Source: Betaproteobacteria bacterium
GTDB lineage: Bacteria; Pseudomonadota; Gammaproteobacteria; Burkholderiales; SG8-41
Length of the DNA stretch: 5,052 bases
Reading direction: 5' to 3'
Assembly: GCA_020028375.1 (NCBI GenBank)
Contig: JAHZNX010000183.1
Location: forward strand, 1 to 5,052
The number at the start of each line of letters is the position of its first letter. The first letter of the stretch is position 1. Positions 4,375-5,052 of the stretch are shown piece after piece. A model generated the notes under the pieces. That model saw only the letters and a program-made list of their open reading frames with translations. It did no database searches and was not told the origin of the DNA. Position numbers and translations under genes: made by a program.

Positions 4375-4448
4375 TGGGTCTGGTTGGATTCGAACCAACG
4401 ACCAAGGGATTATGAGTCCCCTGCTCTGACCGGCTGAGCTACAGACCC
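4375..4448 (-). tRNA. tRNA-Ile2 (anticodon CAU)
   Basis: A complete cloverleaf on the minus strand: acceptor GGGTCTG/CAGACCC; D arm GCTC-loop-GAGC; anticodon stem GGGGA/TCCCT (one G-U pair) with loop CTCATAA; five-base variable loop TGGTC; T arm GTTGG-TTCGAAT-CCAAC; discriminator A. The anticodon bases are at 4414-4412. CAU can mean elongator Met or Ile2, whose C34 is changed to lysidine by TilS to read AUA. The anticodon-stem/variable-loop pattern ACTCATAATC-(8 bases)-GG and the position next to rpoD, as with ileX in E. coli, favour Ile2. The 3' end continues CTTT, so CCA is not encoded beyond the first C and would be added enzymatically. The 3' half is duplicated at 2081 and 3519, making this the target of the island. 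rpoD precedes it on the same strand. Confidence 0.92.
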
Positions 4449-4457
4449 CAGCAGGGA

Positions 4458-4463
4458 ATTATA
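4458..4463 (-). promoter_or_regulatory. -10 box (TATAAT) of the tRNA-Ile2 promoter
   Basis: A perfect TATAAT on the minus strand, with 9 bases between it and the tRNA 5' end, which fits a start site a few bases before the mature tRNA. A 17-base spacer would place the -35 at 4486-4481 (AGGGTG), a poor match, so the promoter relies on its -10 or on upstream elements. It lies downstream of the rpoD hairpin, giving the tRNA its own promoter. Confidence 0.7.
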
Positions 4464-4494
4464 GCGAGGGGAAGGAAAACCACCCTCACCCCAA

Positions 4495-4515
4495 CCCTCT
4501 CCCTGAGGGAGAGGG
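4495..4515. terminator. REP-like GC hairpin after rpoD
   Basis: CCCTCTCCC, loop TGA, GGGAGAGGG: a perfect 9-bp stem between the rpoD stop (4524-4526) and the tRNA promoter. It belongs to the CCCTCACCCCAACCCTCTCCC-type repeat (4483-4503) seen in many proteobacterial intergenic regions. On the minus strand no strong T run follows immediately (GTGGTTTTCC comes 13 bases later), so it may protect the mRNA 3' end rather than act as a classic terminator. Confidence 0.65.
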
Positions 4516-4523
4516 GGGGAAGG

Positions 4524-5052
<529 letters not shown>

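Noticed and set aside
3914..4405. Minus-strand open frame of 163 codons antisense to the PIN toxin
   Set aside because: Its start (VGSNPTRPT) is the usual artefact of translating a tRNA T arm, and the rest mirrors the PIN gene.

Overview
The window looks like a chromosomal segment of a high-GC proteobacterium, most likely a betaproteobacterium. The main evidence is the C-terminal half of the primary sigma factor RpoD (minus strand, right edge), whose region 4 and Q-E-G ending resemble betaproteobacterial RpoD, with a tRNA-Ile2(CAU) gene just downstream. A YqjE/YqjK-type envelope operon lies at the left edge. Genus cannot be read from the sequence alone.

Layout. (1) 1-1512, plus strand: the end of a YqjE-like membrane protein, a YqjK-like small protein and a polytopic DUF2914 membrane protein. 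The three are joined by two ATGA stop/start overlaps and form one tight operon. (2) 1568-1957, minus strand: a small lipoprotein with one PKD-like domain, convergent with the operon. (3) 2081-4374: a compact accessory island made of two units. Each unit begins on its left with the same 125-bp repeat: 43 bp identical to the 3' half of the tRNA-Ile2 gene (anticodon loop to 3' end), then an 82-bp arm. Unit 1 carries a minus-strand cluster: HigB-type toxin, HigA antitoxin, a broken second higB and a second higA. Unit 2 carries a plus-strand ribbon-helix-helix antitoxin and a PIN-domain toxin with all four acidic residues. No integrase or transposase gene is present. (4) 4375-5052, minus strand: the intact tRNA-Ile2, its TATAAT promoter, a strong GC hairpin of REP type and the 3' part of rpoD.

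The main point of interest is region 3. Truncated tRNA copies starting exactly at the anticodon loop are the expected scar of tyrosine-recombinase integration at a tRNA gene. Here two insertions appear stacked in tandem, each carrying only toxin-antitoxin genes and no recombinase. I read this as a non-autonomous array of toxin-antitoxin cassettes at the rpoD-linked tRNA-Ile2 locus, mobilised in trans or left behind by decayed islands. Inside unit 1 a second junction is visible, where an older higBA pair lost the start of its toxin gene and gained an in-frame stop, leaving an orphan antitoxin downstream of an intact higBA pair.
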